Shown here: in pieces, positions 25,496 to 36,793 of the stretch
Layout of the letters: every line of letters starts with the position of its first letter
How positions within the stretch are numbered: the first letter of the stretch is position 1
NCBI GenBank assembly: GCA_963837805.1
Contig: CAWIOU010000014.1
Location: forward strand, 562,597 to 626,596
Direction: 5' to 3'
Length of the DNA stretch: 64,000 bases
Origin: Bog-756 sp963837805
GTDB lineage: Bacteria; Actinomycetota; Acidimicrobiia; Acidimicrobiales; RAAP-2
Program-made: the position numbers and the translations under genes
The notes under the pieces: model-generated
Told to the model about the DNA's origin: nothing
What the model saw: only the letters and a program-made list of their open reading frames with translations
The model's database searches: none

Positions 25496-28400
25496 TCAGA
25501 CCGCCGGCACCAGTTCGGTGAGCAGCTCGACCAGCACCGGGGCGAACTCGGAAGCACCGGCCGGCGCCGCCAGGGGCGCCAGGAGCCGGTGGAGGTCGGG
25601 CTGATAGGTGGCCCCCGGGGCCAGACGCCGGAGCCGGACCTCTGCCGATGCGGGCAGCGTCACCGGAGAGAGCTTGACCTTGGCCCGGTCCCCGGCTCCG
25701 CCACCCATCCCCTGGCGGGGAGCGCTCACCGCCACATCGGTGATACCCAGCCGGAGGCACTCGACCCGCAGCCGGGCCACATCGAGCAGGGCCCTGGCCG
25801 GCGCCGGCAGCGGGCCGAACCGATCCTCCCACTCGGTGCGCACATCCTCGATCTGCTCGATGGTCCGCACGGCGGCCAGCCGTCGGTAGGCCTCCAGCCG
25901 GACGTCCTCGGCCTCGACGTAGTCCGACGGCAGATGGGCGGCATCGGGCAGGTCGAGCGAGAGCTCCACCGGCTGGGGCCGGGGCTCACCCTTGAGCTCG
26001 GAGACCGCCTCGGCCACGAGCTGGACATAGAGGTCGTACCCGATGGCCGCGATGTGGCCCGATTGATCCCGCCCGAGGAGATTGCCTGCCCCCCGGATCT
26101 GCAGGTCCCGCGAGCGCGATCTTGAACCCGGAGCCGAGCTCGGTGTGGTCGCCGATGGTCCGCAGCCGCTCGTAGGCCTGTTCGGAGAGCACCCGGTCGA
26201 CCGGGTGGAACAAGTAGGCGTAGGCCCGCTGTCCGGCCCGACCCACCCGGCCCCGGAGCTGGTGGAGCTGGCCCAGTCCCAACAGGTCGGCCCGGTCGAC
26301 CACCAAGGTGTTGACGGTGGGCATGTCGATCCCGGACTCGATGATCGTCGTGCACACGAGGACGTCGTAGCCGCCCTCCCAGAAGTCGAGCACCACCTTC
26401 TCCAGCGAACCCTCGTCCATCTGGCCGTGGGCCACGGCCACCCGTGCCTCGGGGGCCATGTGCCGCACCCGCTCGGCGATGGCCTCGATGTCCTGGACCC
26501 GGTTGTGGACGTAGAAGACCTGACCTTCGCGCAGGAGCTCGCGCCGGATGGCCTCCGAGGCCGCCGCTTCCTCGAACTCGCCCACATGGGTGAGGATCGG
26601 CCGGCGGGCCGCGGGCGGTGTGTTGACCATCGACAGGTCGCGGATGCCGGTGAGGGCCATCTCGAGGGTACGGGGAATCGGGCTGGCGGTGAGGGTGAGC
26701 ACGTCGATGCCGTCGGCCAGGGCCTTGATCGATTCCTTGTGGCTGACCCCGAACCGCTGCTCCTCGTCCACCACCAACAGCCCGAGCTTCTTGAACGTCA
26801 CATCGCCACCGAGCAACCGGTGGGTCCCGACGACGACATCCACCGAGCCGTCGGCCAGCCCGGCCAGCACCGTGCGGGCCTGGGCGTTGGTCAGGAAGCG
26901 GCTGAGCATCTCCACCTTCACCGGAAACGGCGCGTAGCGGTCGGCGAAGGTCTGGGCGTGCTGACTGGCCAGCAGGGTCGTCGGCACCAGGACCGCGGCC
27001 TGGAACCCGTCTTGGACCGCCTTGAACACCGCCCGGATGGCCACTTCGGTCTTGCCGAAGCCCACGTCGCCACAGACCAACCGGTCCATGGGTTGTGGTC
27101 GCTCCATGTCCGCCTTGACATCGTCGATGGCCCGCAGCTGGTCGGAGGTCTCGACGAAGGGGAAGGACGACTCGAGCTCGGCCTGCCAGGGGGTGTCGGC
27201 GCCGAAGGCGTGGCCGGGGACCTGCAGTCGCCGCCGGTACAGCGCCACCAGCTCCTCGGCGATCTCGTGCACGGCGGCGCGGGCCTTGGAACGGGCCCGC
27301 TGCCACTCGGAGCCGCCCAGCCGGCTCACGGTGGGCGACTCCCCGCCGGCATAGGGGGTGAGGAGGTCGATCTGGTCGGTGGGCAGATAGAGCTTGTCCG
27401 CTCCCCGGTACTCGAGCAGCAGGTAGTCGCGGGTGGAGCCACCCATGGTCCGGGTGACCATGCCCCCGTATCGGGCCACCCCGTGCTGGCGGTGGACGAC
27501 GAAGTTCCCCGGGGCCAGGTCGTCGAAGAAACCGTCGACGGGCCGGGCCCGGGCCCGGGCCTGCCGGTGGGGACGCCGTCGTCCGGTGACATCCGACTCG
27601 GCCAGCACCGCCACCCGCGACCCCGGGCAGGACGAAACCCCGATCGACCGGTGCCACCACGACCCGGGCACCGGGAGTGGTGAGGTCGGACGGTCCTGAC
27701 GGCAGGTCGGCGGCCACCGGGACGACCACTCCCTCCTCGGCCAGGATCCCCGACAGGCGCTCCGCTCCCCCGGCCGTGGACGAGCACAGGACGACCGAGT
27801 ACCCGTCCTCGACCAGGCTCGAGACCTGGCCGGCAAGCTTGGCTCCGTCGCCGAGGATGGGCTCCCAGCCCCGGCTCTCGACCTGGGGGACGTCCGGGCC
27901 CTCGGCGGTGGGAACCAGGGAGAGCACCCCGGCCGAGGTATCGGTCAACAGCCGGTCGAAGGGGACGTGCAAGCGGGGGGCACCGGCCCCGGCGTCGAGT
28001 CCCCAGGTGCCGGCCAGGGCATCGGCCAATGCCGACTCCTCGTCGAGCAGCTCACCGGCCCGGTCCCGGACGCGGCGGGGCTCGACGAGGATGACCAGGG
28101 CGTCATCGCCCAACAGATCGGTGATCAGCTCGTCGGAGTCGGCCAGCCACGGCAGCCACGACTCCATCCCGTCGAATTGGTCGCCGTCGGCCAGACGGTC
28201 CCATTGGTGGCGACCCCAGGGAGCGGATCCCACCAGGGCCGAGGCCCGCTTGCGCATGGTCTCGTCCACCACCAGCTCGCGGCATCCGAACAGCTCGATC
28301 TGGCCCAGGTCGTCGATCGAACGCTGATCGGACACGTCGAACCGGGTCAACCGGTCGACCTCGTCGCCCCAAAGGTCGATTCGCACCGGCTCGTCGGCGG

Positions 28401-28991
28401 TGGACGGGAAGACGTCGACGATGCCGCCCCGTACGGCCAGCTCGCCGCGGTGCTCGACGATCGACTCGCGTCGATAGCCCATGGCCACCAGCCGGCCGAC
28501 CAGTTCGTCCACCACGATCTGGTCCCCTTTGGCCACCACCACCGGTCGGGCCGCCGTCCGCCACGGCCCCAGTCGCTGGAGCACTGCTTTGATGGGGGCG
28601 ACGACGATCGCCGGCCCCGGCGATCCGGGCGCGCCCCCATCTGCCACAGCAGCCGGAGGCGGCGACCCATGGTCGACACGTCGGGACTGACCCGCTCGAA
28701 GGGAAGCGTCTCCCAGGCCGGGAACACCTCGGCCCGGCCGGGGGAATCAGGGTCGGGAGCGGGGTCGGGGTCGGGGCCGGTGAACGCCTCGAGATCGTGG
28801 GCCAGCTGTTCGGCCGCCGCCCCGGTGGGCGTGACCACCAGCACCGGCCGCCTAGTGCCCAGCCGAATGAGGCCGGCCAGCACGAAGGCCTGGGCGGGCG
28901 TGGCCACGGCCAGGGTGGCGGTGGACGCGCCCACGACCCGCGCCATGGCGGGCTCGTCGCGCAACAGAGGGGGAAGCGAGCGCAGGCTCAC
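25496..28991 (-). CDS. mfd: Transcription-repair coupling factor Mfd, three frameshifts as read
   Basis: Mfd removes RNA polymerase stalled at lesions and recruits UvrA. The protein (about 1165 residues) is recovered by joining four frames: 28991 to about 28640, then to about 27620, then to about 26110, then to 25496. Seen in order are the UvrB-homology region, the RNAP-interaction domain (GNFVVHRQHGVARYGGM), helicase motifs (CGDVGFGKTEVA, VGTHRLLGG, DEEQRFG, TASPIPRTLEMAL, QLRGRVGRAGQRAYAYL), RDLQIRGAGNLLG, and the C-terminal TRCF domain. Each join is a single-base indel: a G lost from a run near 28640, a G gained near 27620, and a G gained near 26110. Probably sequence error. TACCCT six bases before the GTG suggests a leaderless promoter. 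Confidence 0.88.
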
Positions 28992-28997
28992 CAGTTC

Positions 28998-29003
28998 AGG
29001 GTA
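28998..29003 (-). promoter_or_regulatory. Predicted -10 box of a leaderless promoter for mfd
   Basis: On the minus strand TACCCT lies six bases before the GTG start of mfd and there is no Shine-Dalgarno sequence. Prediction only. Confidence 0.4.
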
Positions 29004-29052
29004 TCGGGAGCCGGCCGGGGTGTTGACCGGGCCACCCAGCGACAGCGCGGTC

Positions 29053-29709
29053 TCAGCCGGCGCCGTTGGTGCGGGCCATCGCCGCCTGGACGCCTTCGGT
29101 GATGATGGTCTCGACGGCGTCCGCGGCCTCGGCCACGGCGACCAGGATGGCGGCGCGCTCGGTCGCCCCCGGACGCTTCAGGACGTAGTCGGCGCCGGCC
29201 TGCCGTCCCGGCGGCTTGCCGATCCCGACCCGGACCCGCAGGTAGTCATTGGTGTGCAGGTGGCTGTCGATCGATTTGAGCCCGTTGTTGCCCGCGGTGC
29301 CCCCACCGGACTTCACCTTGACCCGCCCGGAGGGAAGATCGAGCTCGTCGTGGACCACGATCAACCGGTTCGCAGTGCCCGGAGGGACGCCGGCGGAGTC
29401 TGCGGGCTGGTCGATGCCGGACCGCCGGACCAGGGGGGCCACCGACAGTCCCGATTCGTTCATGTAGGTCTGGGGCACGGCCACGAGCACCCGATGGCCG
29501 CCGATCCGGATCTCGCCGGCCAGGGATCGGAGCCCCTTCTCGGTCTTGAGGCGCCCACCGTGACGATCGGCCAGAAGGGCGGCGACCTCGGCACCGGCGT
29601 TGTGGCGGGTGCCGACGAATTCGCTTCCCGGGTTGCCCAACCCGACAACGAGGAATTCGACCGGGGTTCCCGTCCGCGGGGACCCCGGAGCGCGCCGGTG
29701 GCGGAGCAG
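29053..29709 (-). CDS. pth: Peptidyl-tRNA hydrolase
   Basis: Pth recycles peptidyl-tRNA released from stalled ribosomes. Motifs are VVGLGNPGSEF, GTRHNAG with the catalytic His, QTYMNESG, VHDELDLPSGR with the catalytic Asp, and KSGGGTAGNNGLKSI. The first strand (VEFLVVGLGNPG) lies upstream of the first available TTG at 29640, and no ATG, GTG or TTG exists between the rplY stop and that strand. A CTG at 29709 sits six bases after a good ggaaggg, so I take it as the start (218 residues). The TTG start would delete the first beta strand. It is coupled to rplY. Confidence 0.88.
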   Translation of the reverse strand: MLRHRRAPGSPRTGTPVEFLVVGLGNPGSEFVGTRHNAGAEVAALLADRHGGRLKTEKGLRSLAGEIRIGGHRVLVAVPQTYMNESGLSVAPLVRRSGIDQPADSAGVPPGTANRLIVVHDELDLPSGRVKVKSGGGTAGNNGLKSIDSHLHTNDYLRVRVGIGKPPGRQAGADYVLKRPGATERAAILVAVAEAADAVETIITEGVQAAMARTNGAG

Positions 29710-29712
29710 GAC

Positions 29713-30378
29713 TTACCCTTCCGACGGCTCGGCGTCGTCCGAGGACTCGGCGGCCGGCTCCACACCGGCTTCGGCAGCTGCGGCTGCGGCCGTCTCGGCC
29801 TCCTCCTCGTCGGTCGTCTGCACACGCGGAGGCTGACCGGCCACCACGGTGGCCTCGAGATCCGTCTCCAACTCGACGCCGCGCGGGATGGTGATGTCCG
29901 AGACGTGCAGCGAGGCGCCGATAGTCAGTCCCGAGATGTCGATGTCCACCGAGGGGGGGATGTCGGCCGGCTTGGCCTTGATGTGGAGAGTGAACAGCTG
30001 CTGGTCCACGATGCCGTCCCCGTGCTGCACCTCGATCGCCTCGCCCACCAGGTTGATGGTGATCTCGGCGGAGATGACCTCGTCACGACGGACGATGAGG
30101 AAATCGACATGGGTCACCACGTTCTTGAATGGATGGTGCTGGATGTCCCGGGCCAACGTGAGGAAGTTGTCCTTGCCCACCTCGAGCGAGAGCAGGGTGT
30201 TGAGGCCGGCCTCGCCGGACATGGCGATCTGGAACTCCCGGGCGCCGACGGCCACTGGGATGGGTTGGGCACCGTGGCCGTACACCACACCGGGGATCTT
30301 CCCCTGGCCACGGAGACGGCGGGTCGAACTTGTTCCGGTGTCGCGGCCGGCTTCGGCGACGAGCGTGACTTCGGGCAT
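29713..30378 (-). CDS. rplY: Ribosomal protein bL25 (Ctc type)
   Basis: A 221-residue long-form bL25 that binds 5S rRNA. The N-terminal L25 domain includes LRGQGKIPGVVYG and HHPFKNVVTHVDFL; the C-terminal Ctc/TL5 domain includes the VHISGLxIG-type strand (DIDISGLTIG) and IPRGVELETD. A very acidic Ala/Glu-rich tail follows. The ATG start is chosen over an upstream frame extension because gaggag lies at ideal spacing and MPEVTLVAEAG matches the family. It is followed at once by pth, the common rplY-pth pair. Confidence 0.95.
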   Translation of the reverse strand: MPEVTLVAEAGRDTGTSSTRRLRGQGKIPGVVYGHGAQPIPVAVGAREFQIAMSGEAGLNTLLSLEVGKDNFLTLARDIQHHPFKNVVTHVDFLIVRRDEVISAEITINLVGEAIEVQHGDGIVDQQLFTLHIKAKPADIPPSVDIDISGLTIGASLHVSDITIPRGVELETDLEATVVAGQPPRVQTTDEEEAETAAAAAAEAGVEPAAESSDDAEPSEG

Positions 30379-30759
30379 GCGGGAACTCCTCAAGAAGTGC
30401 TGACACGAGGGCAGCGCCGCCCGGTCGATCATGGCCGTGGCCGACGACCCCGGATGGCCGCTGCTGACGGCCCATCATGCTAGACGAGTCCGCCGATGGC
30501 GGGCCACAGGGGTGGTGGCGCCGTCCCCGAGGGGGAGTCGGGAGCGAACGACGGGTCGGGAGCGGGGCGCAGGGAGCCGATCGGCGACAGACAGACCGCT
30601 CCTCCGCCTCATCGGCCATTCCGGCCTCCCCCTTGAAGGGGGGAAGGGCCCGGACCGGCGGCGCAGGAGGCGGACCCGGGCCAGCCGGTCCGGGCCTCCC
30701 TATCGTAATGAACGTTCGTTTGGGCTGCTCGGGCGAGTTCGGAGGGCCGGCCGGGCCGT
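30379..30759. other. Intergenic region between rplY and prs
   Basis: No gene seen in about 380 bases. It holds the rplY ribosome-binding site near 30385, a strong inverted repeat at 30647-30696, and GC-rich sequence with no family match in any frame. Confidence 0.6.
30647..30696. repeat. Inverted repeat, possible terminator after prs
   Basis: ggcccggaccggc at 30647-30659 is exactly complementary to gccggtccgggcc at 30684-30696, giving a 13-bp stem with a 24-base loop. It lies about 60 bases past the prs stop and about 270 bases before the rplY start, both on the minus strand. No T-run follows on the minus strand, so it is either an actinobacterial U-less terminator or an RNA-processing or attenuation structure. 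Confidence 0.5.
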
Positions 30760-31736
30760 TCAGGCCAGGTTCTCGCCGCCGAAGATCTCGGACACCGACG
30801 AGTCCTCGAAGACGGCGTCGATGGCGTCGGAGATGAGCTTGGCCACCGAGAGGACTTCCAGCTTGTCGAAGTGCCGGTCCTGGGGGATGGGCAGGGTGTT
30901 GGTCACCACCACCTTGGTGAGGGCCGAATTCTTGAGCCGGTCGACGGCCGGGTCGGAGAGGACGGCATGGGTGGCCATGCACCAGACCTCCGAGGCCCCC
31001 CGGTCGGCGAGCAGGTCGGCCGCGGCCACGATGGTCCCCGCCGTGTCGATCATGTCGTCGATCAGCACGCACTGGCGACCCTCGACGTCGCCGACCACGT
31101 GCAGCGCCTCGACCTGATTGGCGACACCCCGCAATCGGCGCTTGTGGACCACGGCCAGATCCGCGGTCAGATGCTGACTGAACCGCTCGGCCACCTTCAC
31201 CCGCCCGGCGTCGGGAGCCACCACCACCAGGTCATCACTGCGTTGGGTCCGCAGGTAGTCGACCAGGACCGGTGCCGCGGTCAGATGGTCGAAGGGAACG
31301 TTGAAGAAGCCCTGGATCTGCCCCGAGTGCAGATCGACGCTGACCACCCGATCGGCCCCGGCCACCGACAGCATGTCGGCCACCAGCTTGGCGGTGATCG
31401 GCTCGCGGCCGGTCGCCTTGCGGTCCTGGCGCGAGTACCGTAGTAGGGGCAGACCGCGGTGATCCGCTTGGCCGACGCCCGCTTGGCGGCGTCGATCATG
31501 ATGAGGTGCTCCATGAGCGAGTCGTTCACCGGACCGCAGTGGGTCTGGATGATGAAGACGTCGCTCCCCCGGATGGAGGTGTCGAAACGACAGTGGATCT
31601 CGCCGTTGGCGAACTCGCGGAGATTGGCCTCGCCCAGGTCGACGCCGAGTTGCCTGGCCACGTCCCGGGCCAACTCGGGGTGCGACCTCCCCGACACCAG
31701 TTCGAGTCGCCGCCGGGGAGTGAATTCCATGCCCAT
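30760..31736 (-). CDS. prs: Ribose-phosphate pyrophosphokinase, one frameshift as read
   Basis: Prs makes PRPP from ribose 5-phosphate and ATP for nucleotide, His and Trp synthesis. About 325 residues once one base is restored near 31440: CPYYG at the end of one frame joins YSRQDRK of the next if GGTAC is read as GGGTAC. Motifs are LVSGRSHPELA, the flexible-loop YSRQDRK, DLHSGQIQGFF, the PRPP-binding VVVAPDAGRVK, and VLIDDMIDTAGT. The gene is normally essential, so the indel is probably a sequence error. The ATG (31736) comes 4 bases after the glmU stop, so the two are in one operon. Confidence 0.93.
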
Positions 31737-31740
31737 GACG

Positions 31741-32943
31741 CTACCGCCTGCCGCCACCGGGTTCGTCGGGCGCGGGTTGCCCCTCGCCGGTCCACGGGCC
31801 GACCACCGCACCCGGCGGGACCTCGGTCCCCTCCTCGAGGACGGCGAACGGCCCGATGCGGGCGTTGGCGCCGATGGCCGAGCGCCGGCCCACACTGGAG
31901 GCCACGGTGGCACCCTCCCCCACCACCGTGTCCACCAGATGGACGTCGGGACCCAACTCTGCATGCGCTCCGATCACGCATGAACCCTGGAGGATCACCC
32001 CGGGGAGCATCACCACGTCAGGATCGATCTCCACATCCACGTCGATGTAGGTCCGCTCGGGATCCCACATGGTGACGCCCCGGCGCATCCAGCGCTCGTT
32101 GATCCTGTCCCGCAATTCGGCTTCGGCCACCGCCAGTTGGGCACGATCATTGACCCCGGCCACCTCCATGGTGTCGCCGACCAGCACCGACCCCACCTTG
32201 TGCCCGGCCTCGTAGAGGACGCCGACCACGTCGGTGAGGTAGTGCTCGCCCTGGGCATTGGCCGGGCTCAACCGCCGCAGCGAAGGAGCGAGCACACTCC
32301 TCCTGAAGCAGTAGATGGACGTGTTGATCTCCCGGACGGCGAGCTCCTCGTCCGAGGCATCGACGTGCTCGACCACCCGGGCCACCGAGTCATCCCGGCC
32401 CCGGACCACCCGCCCGTACCCCGTGGGATCGTCGAGCTCGGCAGTCAGCAGCGTGGCGGCGTTGTCAGCTACCCGGTGCTGGTGCACCAGGACGGCCAGG
32501 GTGGCCGGACGAAGGAGCGGGGTGTCCCCCGGCAGGACCACGACGTCCCCGTCGTCATCGCCGTCGTCGTCGGGGAGCCCGGTGAGAGCCACCGCCATGG
32601 CGTCCCCGGTCCCCCGCTGCTCGACCTGTTCGACGAACTCGATGGCCATCCCCGGCGGCGCATGTTCGATGAGGGTCTTGGTCACCCAGTCGGCCCGATG
32701 ACCGACGACGACCACCACCCGGGCCACAGACAGCTCGGCCAACGCGTCGAGCACGTGGAGGACCATGGGGCGGCCGCACAGGCGGTGGAGGGGCTTGGGT
32801 CGGGCCGAGCGCATCCGGGTCCCCTCACCCGCGGCCAGCACCACCGCCGACAGCTGGCCCCCCGGGCCGGGCCCCGACCTGGTCGCCGCCGGCGAATCGT
32901 CAGCCTGGCCCTGCGGGTAGGTGCGGATCACCACGGCGCACAC
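31741..32943 (-). CDS. glmU: GlmU-type UDP-GlcNAc pyrophosphorylase with truncated acetyltransferase domain
   Basis: About 400 residues. The N-terminal nucleotidyltransferase is complete: SAVVLAAGEGTRMRSARPKPL, the PGDTPLL metal region, and GEHYLTDVV. It couples GlcNAc-1-P with UTP for cell-wall precursors. The left-handed helix begins (GVTMWDPERTYID, then hexapeptide turns) but stops after IGPFAVLEEG; the RPG, HLTYLGD and NYDG acetyltransferase active-site blocks of full GlmU are missing. The prs start follows at once, so no lost tail can be hidden downstream. GTG 32943 is chosen for ggagg just upstream. Gene order glmU-prs supports the name. Confidence 0.82.
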   Translation of the reverse strand: MCAVVIRTYPQGQADDSPAATRSGPGPGGQLSAVVLAAGEGTRMRSARPKPLHRLCGRPMVLHVLDALAELSVARVVVVVGHRADWVTKTLIEHAPPGMAIEFVEQVEQRGTGDAMAVALTGLPDDDGDDDGDVVVLPGDTPLLRPATLAVLVHQHRVADNAATLLTAELDDPTGYGRVVRGRDDSVARVVEHVDASDEELAVREINTSIYCFRRSVLAPSLRRLSPANAQGEHYLTDVVGVLYEAGHKVGSVLVGDTMEVAGVNDRAQLAVAEAELRDRINERWMRRGVTMWDPERTYIDVDVEIDPDVVMLPGVILQGSCVIGAHAELGPDVHLVDTVVGEGATVASSVGRRSAIGANARIGPFAVLEEGTEVPPGAVVGPWTGEGQPAPDEPGGGRR

Positions 32944-33113
32944 CGGCCTCCGTCTTCCTCCGGGGACGGGTCTCCTCCGTGATGCGGTAGAAAGCTCATG
33001 GGGCCTATTCTTCCCACGTCGGCGGGAGCAATGCGACCCGGCGGCCCCGGTGCCCCGCCCAGCCAGAGACCACACCGACCACCTGCACCCCCACCGAGCA
33101 GCGAATCCACTCC

Positions 33114-34713
33114 ATGCCCACCCTCACCACCGACGTCGACCCCGACTCGCCGGCCTTCCGGGCCAACCAACGCGCCCTCGAAGAGGCGATGGAGGGCGTG
33201 AACGAGCAGCTGGCGGCGGCCAGGGCCGGAGGCGGCGAACGCTATGTGCAGCGGCACCGTGACCGGGGCAAGCTCCTGGCCCGTGAGCGCATCGAGCTGC
33301 TCCTCGACCGCGACACCGCCTTCCTCGAGCTCGCCCCCCTGGCGGCGTGGGGCACCGAGTACACGGTCGGGGCGTCGTCGATCGTCGGGATCGGCGTGGT
33401 CGAGGGCGTGGAGTGCCTCATCTCCGCCCACGACCCCACCGTGCGGGGCGGGGCCATGAACCCCTTTTCCTTCCGGAAGGGGGCCCGGGCCTCCGACATC
33501 GCCCTCCAGAACCGGCTCCCCGTCATCAACCTGGTGGAGTCGGGTGGGGCCGACCTGCCGGCGCAGGCCGAGCTGTTCATCCCCGGGGGAAGGGCGTTCC
33601 GGGATCTGACCCGGAGCTCGGCTGCCGCCCTGCCGACGGTGGCCATCGTCTTCGGCAACTCCACCGCCGGGGGTGCCTACGTCCCCGGCATGAGCGACTA
33701 CATCGTCATGATCGAGCAGCGGTCCAAGGTCTTTTTGGGCGGCCCGCCCCTGGTCAAGATGGCCACCGGCGAGGAATCGACCGACGAGGAGCTGGGCGGC
33801 GCCTCCATGCACGCCCGGGTGTCCGGTCTGGCCGATTTCCTGGCCGGCGACGAGGTGGACGCCATCCGGATCGGTCGCCAGATCGTGAGCCGTCTCAACT
33901 GGCGCAAGCACGGTCCGGGTCCGAGCCAGCCCGCCGACGATCCCGTCTACGACCCCGGCGAGCTCCTCGGTATCGCCTCATCCGACCCCAAGGTGCCCTT
34001 CGATCCCCGCGAAGTGCTGGCGCGGCGTGGTGGACGGGTCGCGGTTCGACGAGTTCAAACCGCTCTACGGAGCCAGCCTGGTCACCGGGTGGGCATCGAT
34101 CCACGGCTACCCGATCGGTGTCCTGGCCAACCACCGCGGGGTGCTGTTCTCCGAGGAGGCCCACAAGGCGACCCAGTTCATCCAGCTGGCCAACCAGATC
34201 GACGTCCCCCTCCTCTTCCTCCAGAACACCACCGGCTACATGGTCGGAAAGGAGTACGAACAAGGTGGCATCATCAAGCACGGGGCGATGATGATCAACG
34301 CTGTCTCCAACTCATCGGTCCCTCACCTGACCGTCAACATCGGCGCCTCCTATGGCGCCGGCAACTACGGGATGTGCGGTCGGGCCTACGACCCGCGGTT
34401 CCTCTTCGCCTGGCCCAATGCCCGCTCGGCGGTGATGGGCCCGGCCCAGTTGGCCGGCGTCCTCTCCATCGTGAGCCGGCAGTCGGCCGCGGCCAAGGGC
34501 GTCCCCTTCGACGAGGAGGCGGACGCAACCATGCGCGAGATGGTCGAGGCCCAGATCGAGGCCGAGTCCCTCCCGCTCTTCCTGTCCGGACGCCTCTACG
34601 ACGACGGGATCATCGACCCTCGCGACACCCGCACCGTGCTCGGCATCTGCCTTTCGGTCATCGATAACCAGCCCATCTCCGGAACACGCGGCTACGGCGT
34701 GTTCCGGATGTGA
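33114..34713 (+). CDS. Acyl-CoA carboxylase carboxyltransferase (beta) subunit, one frameshift as read
   Basis: About 532 residues after removing one extra G near 34025, where VLAR in one frame joins VVDGSRFDEFKP in the next. It is a biotin-dependent carboxyltransferase of the methylcrotonyl/geranyl/propionyl-CoA group: RDRGKLLARERIELLLD, the N-lobe oxyanion-hole NLVESGGADLP, and the C-lobe QNTTGYMVGKEYEQGGIIKHGA. It transfers CO2 from carboxybiotin to an acyl-CoA. Its stop overlaps the alpha subunit start by 4 bases. The QNTTGYMVG signature and partner AtuA favour a methylcrotonyl- or geranyl-CoA-like substrate; this is inference. Confidence 0.88.
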
Positions 34714-36793
34714 GGACGGGGCCCGTGGCCAACGACGGCGTCCCCCTTACCCCCATCCGCACCTTACTGGTGGCCAATCGCGGCGAGATCGCCGGGCGCA
34801 TCATGCGCTCGGCCCGAGCCATGGGGATCGCCACGGTGGCCGTCTACTCCGATGCCGATGCCGAGAGCCCTCATGTGCGGGAAGCCGACCTGGCCGTGCG
34901 CCTTCCCGGGGTCTCACCGTCCGACACCTATCTGCGCTCGGCGATGATCCTCGACGCCGCGGCGCGCTCGGGTGCCGACGCCATCCACCCCGGGTACGGA
35001 TTCCTTTCGGAATCGGGGGACTTCGCCCGCGTGGTCACCGGCGCCGGCTTCACCTGGGTGGGTCCGACGGCGGCGGCCATCGACGCCATGGGCTCGAAGG
35101 TCGGGGCCAAGGAGCTCATGCGGGCCGCCGGCGTCCCGACACTGGCCTCGATCACCATCGAGGACGGCCGGCTGCCCGACGACGCCGACCTCGACGCCCT
35201 GGGGTGGCCGCTGCTGGTCAAGGCCTCGGCGGGGGGAGGCGGGCGCGGGATGCGCACGGTGGGCGGACCGGTCAGCCTCCGCCAGGCCGTGGTCGACGCC
35301 CGGCGCGAGGCCGAGGCGGCGTTCGGCGACGGCACGGTGTTCCTCGAGCGGTATCTGAAGGACCCCCGGCACATCGAGGTGCAGGTGCTGGCCGACGCCT
35401 ACGGCGAAACGGTGGCCCTGTTCGAACGGGAGTGCAGTATCCAGCGCCGCCACCAGAAGATCGTCGAGGAAGCACCGTCGCCCATCGTGACCCCGGCCCT
35501 GCGCGCCCGCCTGGTCGAAGCGGCGGTCGCCGCCGCCCGGGCCGTCGACTATGTCAATGCCGGGACCGTCGAGTTCGTCGTCGATCAGAACGGCGACCCC
35601 AACTTCCTGGAGATGAACACTCGGCTCCAGGTCGAGCACCCGGTGACCGAGGCGGTCACCGGGCTCGATCTGGTCCGGCTCCAACTCCTGATCGCCGGCG
35701 GAGCACCCCTGCCCGACGAGGTCCACCACGCGGTGGCTGCCGGACCCAGGGGACATGCCATCGAGGCTCGGATCTACGCCGAGGATCCCGCCCAGCGATG
35801 GTTGCCGTCGACCGGGACGCTCCATCGATTCGAGATCGGCAGCCCGGGGGCGGGCGTCCGTGTGGACAGCGGGTTCGAATCGGGGAGCGTGGTCAGCCCG
35901 CACTACGACTCCATGCTGGCCAAGGTCATCGTCCACGCACCGAGCCGAGGAGAGGCCGCCTCGGCGCTGTCGGCGGCCCTGGCCGGAGCCCGGATCCACG
36001 GCGTGACCACCAACCGCGACCTGCTCGTGCGCACCCTTCGTCACCCCGGATTCCTGGCCGGCGACACCGACACCGGCTTCCTCGACCGGCACGGCGTCGA
36101 GGTGCTGGCCATCCCCCTGGCCGATGAGGACGCGGTGCGGCGACACGCCATCGCCGCCGCCCTGGCCGGTCAGGCCGACCGCCGCCGGAAGCCTCGGGTG
36201 CAACCGACCATTCCCTCCGGGTACCGGAACAGCCCGTCCGGGCTGCAGCGGACCGTGTACACGATCGGCGAGGCCACCGTCGACGTCGGCTACCGGTTCG
36301 ACCGGTCCGGCCGGACCCTCGAGGTGGTGGAGATCGGCGGCACCGCCCTCGACGTCGATGCGGCTGCCACCCCGGGGGAGGTGGTCCTGACCTCAGGGGA
36401 GGTCACCCGGCGCTATGTGGTCGACCAGGTCGGCCCGGTCGCCTACGTGGACGGTCCGGACGGGAGTTCGGCACTCGTCGAGGAGGAGCGGTTCCCTCTG
36501 GCCACCGGTGAGGTGGCCGCGGGATCGGCGCGGGCCCCGATGCCCGGCGGCGTCGTCCGGGTGGCCGTGTCCGAGGGTGACAGGGTCGAAGCCGGACAAC
36601 TCCTGGTGGTGCTGGAGGCGATGAAGATGGAGCACACCGTGCAGGCGGCGACGTCGGGGGTCGTCACCGAGGTGGACGTGGCCGAGGGCGACCAGGTGGA
36701 GACCGGACGGATCCTGGTGGTCGTCGACGCCGGTGGCGATGGCGATGGCGCCGGAGAAGGAACCGCAGGTGCGGGGACCGGCGGAGCGACAAC

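Noticed and set aside
25496..28991. mfd as a true pseudogene
   Set aside because: All domains and catalytic motifs are kept and no missense decay is visible. Nearby prs, normally essential, has the same kind of indel, so sequence error is more likely.
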